Below are positions 13,723 through 14,054 of a stretch of DNA of 14,054 nucleotides, piece after piece. Numbering within the stretch: the stretch's first letter is position 1; every line of letters starts with the position of its first letter. The notes under the pieces were generated by a model that was not told the origin of the DNA, did not search any database, and saw nothing but the letters and a program-made list of their open reading frames with translations. The position numbers and the translations under genes were made by a program. This DNA comes from Syntrophomonas sp. UBA1368 (GTDB lineage Bacteria > Bacillota > Syntrophomonadia > Syntrophomonadales > Syntrophomonadaceae). Where the stretch lies: positions 35,473 to 49,526 of the forward strand of contig DBRM01000063.1 of the NCBI GenBank assembly GCA_002305965.1, in the 5' to 3' direction.

Positions 13723-14054
13723 GGGGGCGTAATGGTTTCGACGGGGGAATAGATGGGTTGAGCAGCGAGCCGAGTTGTCGCCAGCTCGTTAAAAAGGTGA
13801 AACAAATAAAATAACTGCAGAAGATAATTTTGCATTAGCCGCTTAATGCGGCTCGTCCGGCTAAGAATCCTCACGGCTTAGTGCAGGGCGTCACACAGTG
13901 AGGGTACCCTGAAGCCTTCTTCCTCGAGTGGCTTTAAGGGGAAATTAATCGGGGATAGTTCTAAGAAGCCTGTCCGCGGGCGTCCCATGAGCGAAATTTT
14001 AATACACGGACTGCGCTCGGAGAAACTCTTCTGGTCTTTCTTTCGGACGGGGGT
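13723..14054 (+). ncRNA. ssrA: Transfer-messenger RNA (tmRNA), 3' end outside window
   Basis: tmRNA rescues stalled ribosomes by acting first as alanyl-tRNA and then as a short message that tags the unfinished protein for degradation. The 5' end GGGGGCGTAATGGTTTCGAC is characteristic and forms half of the tRNA-like acceptor stem. The tag frame starts at GCA 13817 and reads Ala-Glu-Asp-Asn-Phe-Ala-Leu-Ala-Ala before TAA at 13844-13846; with the alanine from the charged RNA the tag is AAEDNFALAA. The stop codon sits in the helix GCCGC/GCGGC, as is usual. Pseudoknot-rich sequence follows. The window stops at GGACGGGGGT, the T-arm side, so about 25-30 nt including the CCA end are missing. It lies 69 bp after smpB. 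The exact 5' end may differ by a base. Confidence 0.97.

Noticed and set aside
1..14054. CRISPR array, insertion sequence, prophage or tRNA genes
   Set aside because: No regularly spaced repeats, transposase, integrase, phage-type gene or cloverleaf was seen; all genes are core metabolism or RNA/protein quality control.

Overview
The window reads as a chromosomal core-gene segment from a low-to-mid GC Gram-positive anaerobe of the Clostridia type. The basis is a SecG-esterase-RNase R-SmpB-tmRNA order like that of Bacillus and relatives, strong purine-rich ribosome binding sites, many TTG/GTG starts, and a K+-dependent-type membrane pyrophosphatase. A Syntrophomonas- or Peptococcaceae-like host is my guess; I cannot confirm it without a search. 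All genes are on the + strand and no mobile element is visible.

Left part (1-6705): the 3' end of rpoN (sigma-54), a 232-bp control region, then the lower half of glycolysis in pathway order: gap, pgk, tpiA, gpmI, eno. The genes are closely packed (15-bp gap, 14-bp overlap, 50-bp gap), so they probably form one transcript converting triose phosphates to phosphoenolpyruvate. The usual Firmicute regulator gene cggR is absent between rpoN and gap; an inverted repeat lies there instead.

Middle part (6706-9107): secG (protein export) and hppA (ion-pumping pyrophosphatase), ending at a strong intrinsic terminator. hppA sits inside what is elsewhere a continuous secG-est-rnr-smpB block.

Right part (9108-14054): a carboxylesterase, an HD-domain hydrolase, RNase R, a 506-bp RNA-rich intergenic region, smpB, and ssrA (tmRNA, cut by the window end). 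RNase R, SmpB and tmRNA work together in ribosome rescue and decay of faulty mRNA.

The main points of interest are: (1) a compact structured RNA between rnr and smpB, with its own -10 box and terminator, carrying a GAAA tetraloop in one hairpin and a near-perfect 11-nt tetraloop receptor in the other; (2) rnr, whose ribosome binding site and homology point to an AUA (or AUC) start codon; (3) a terminator-like hairpin in the leader of smpB. None of these can be proved from sequence reading alone.
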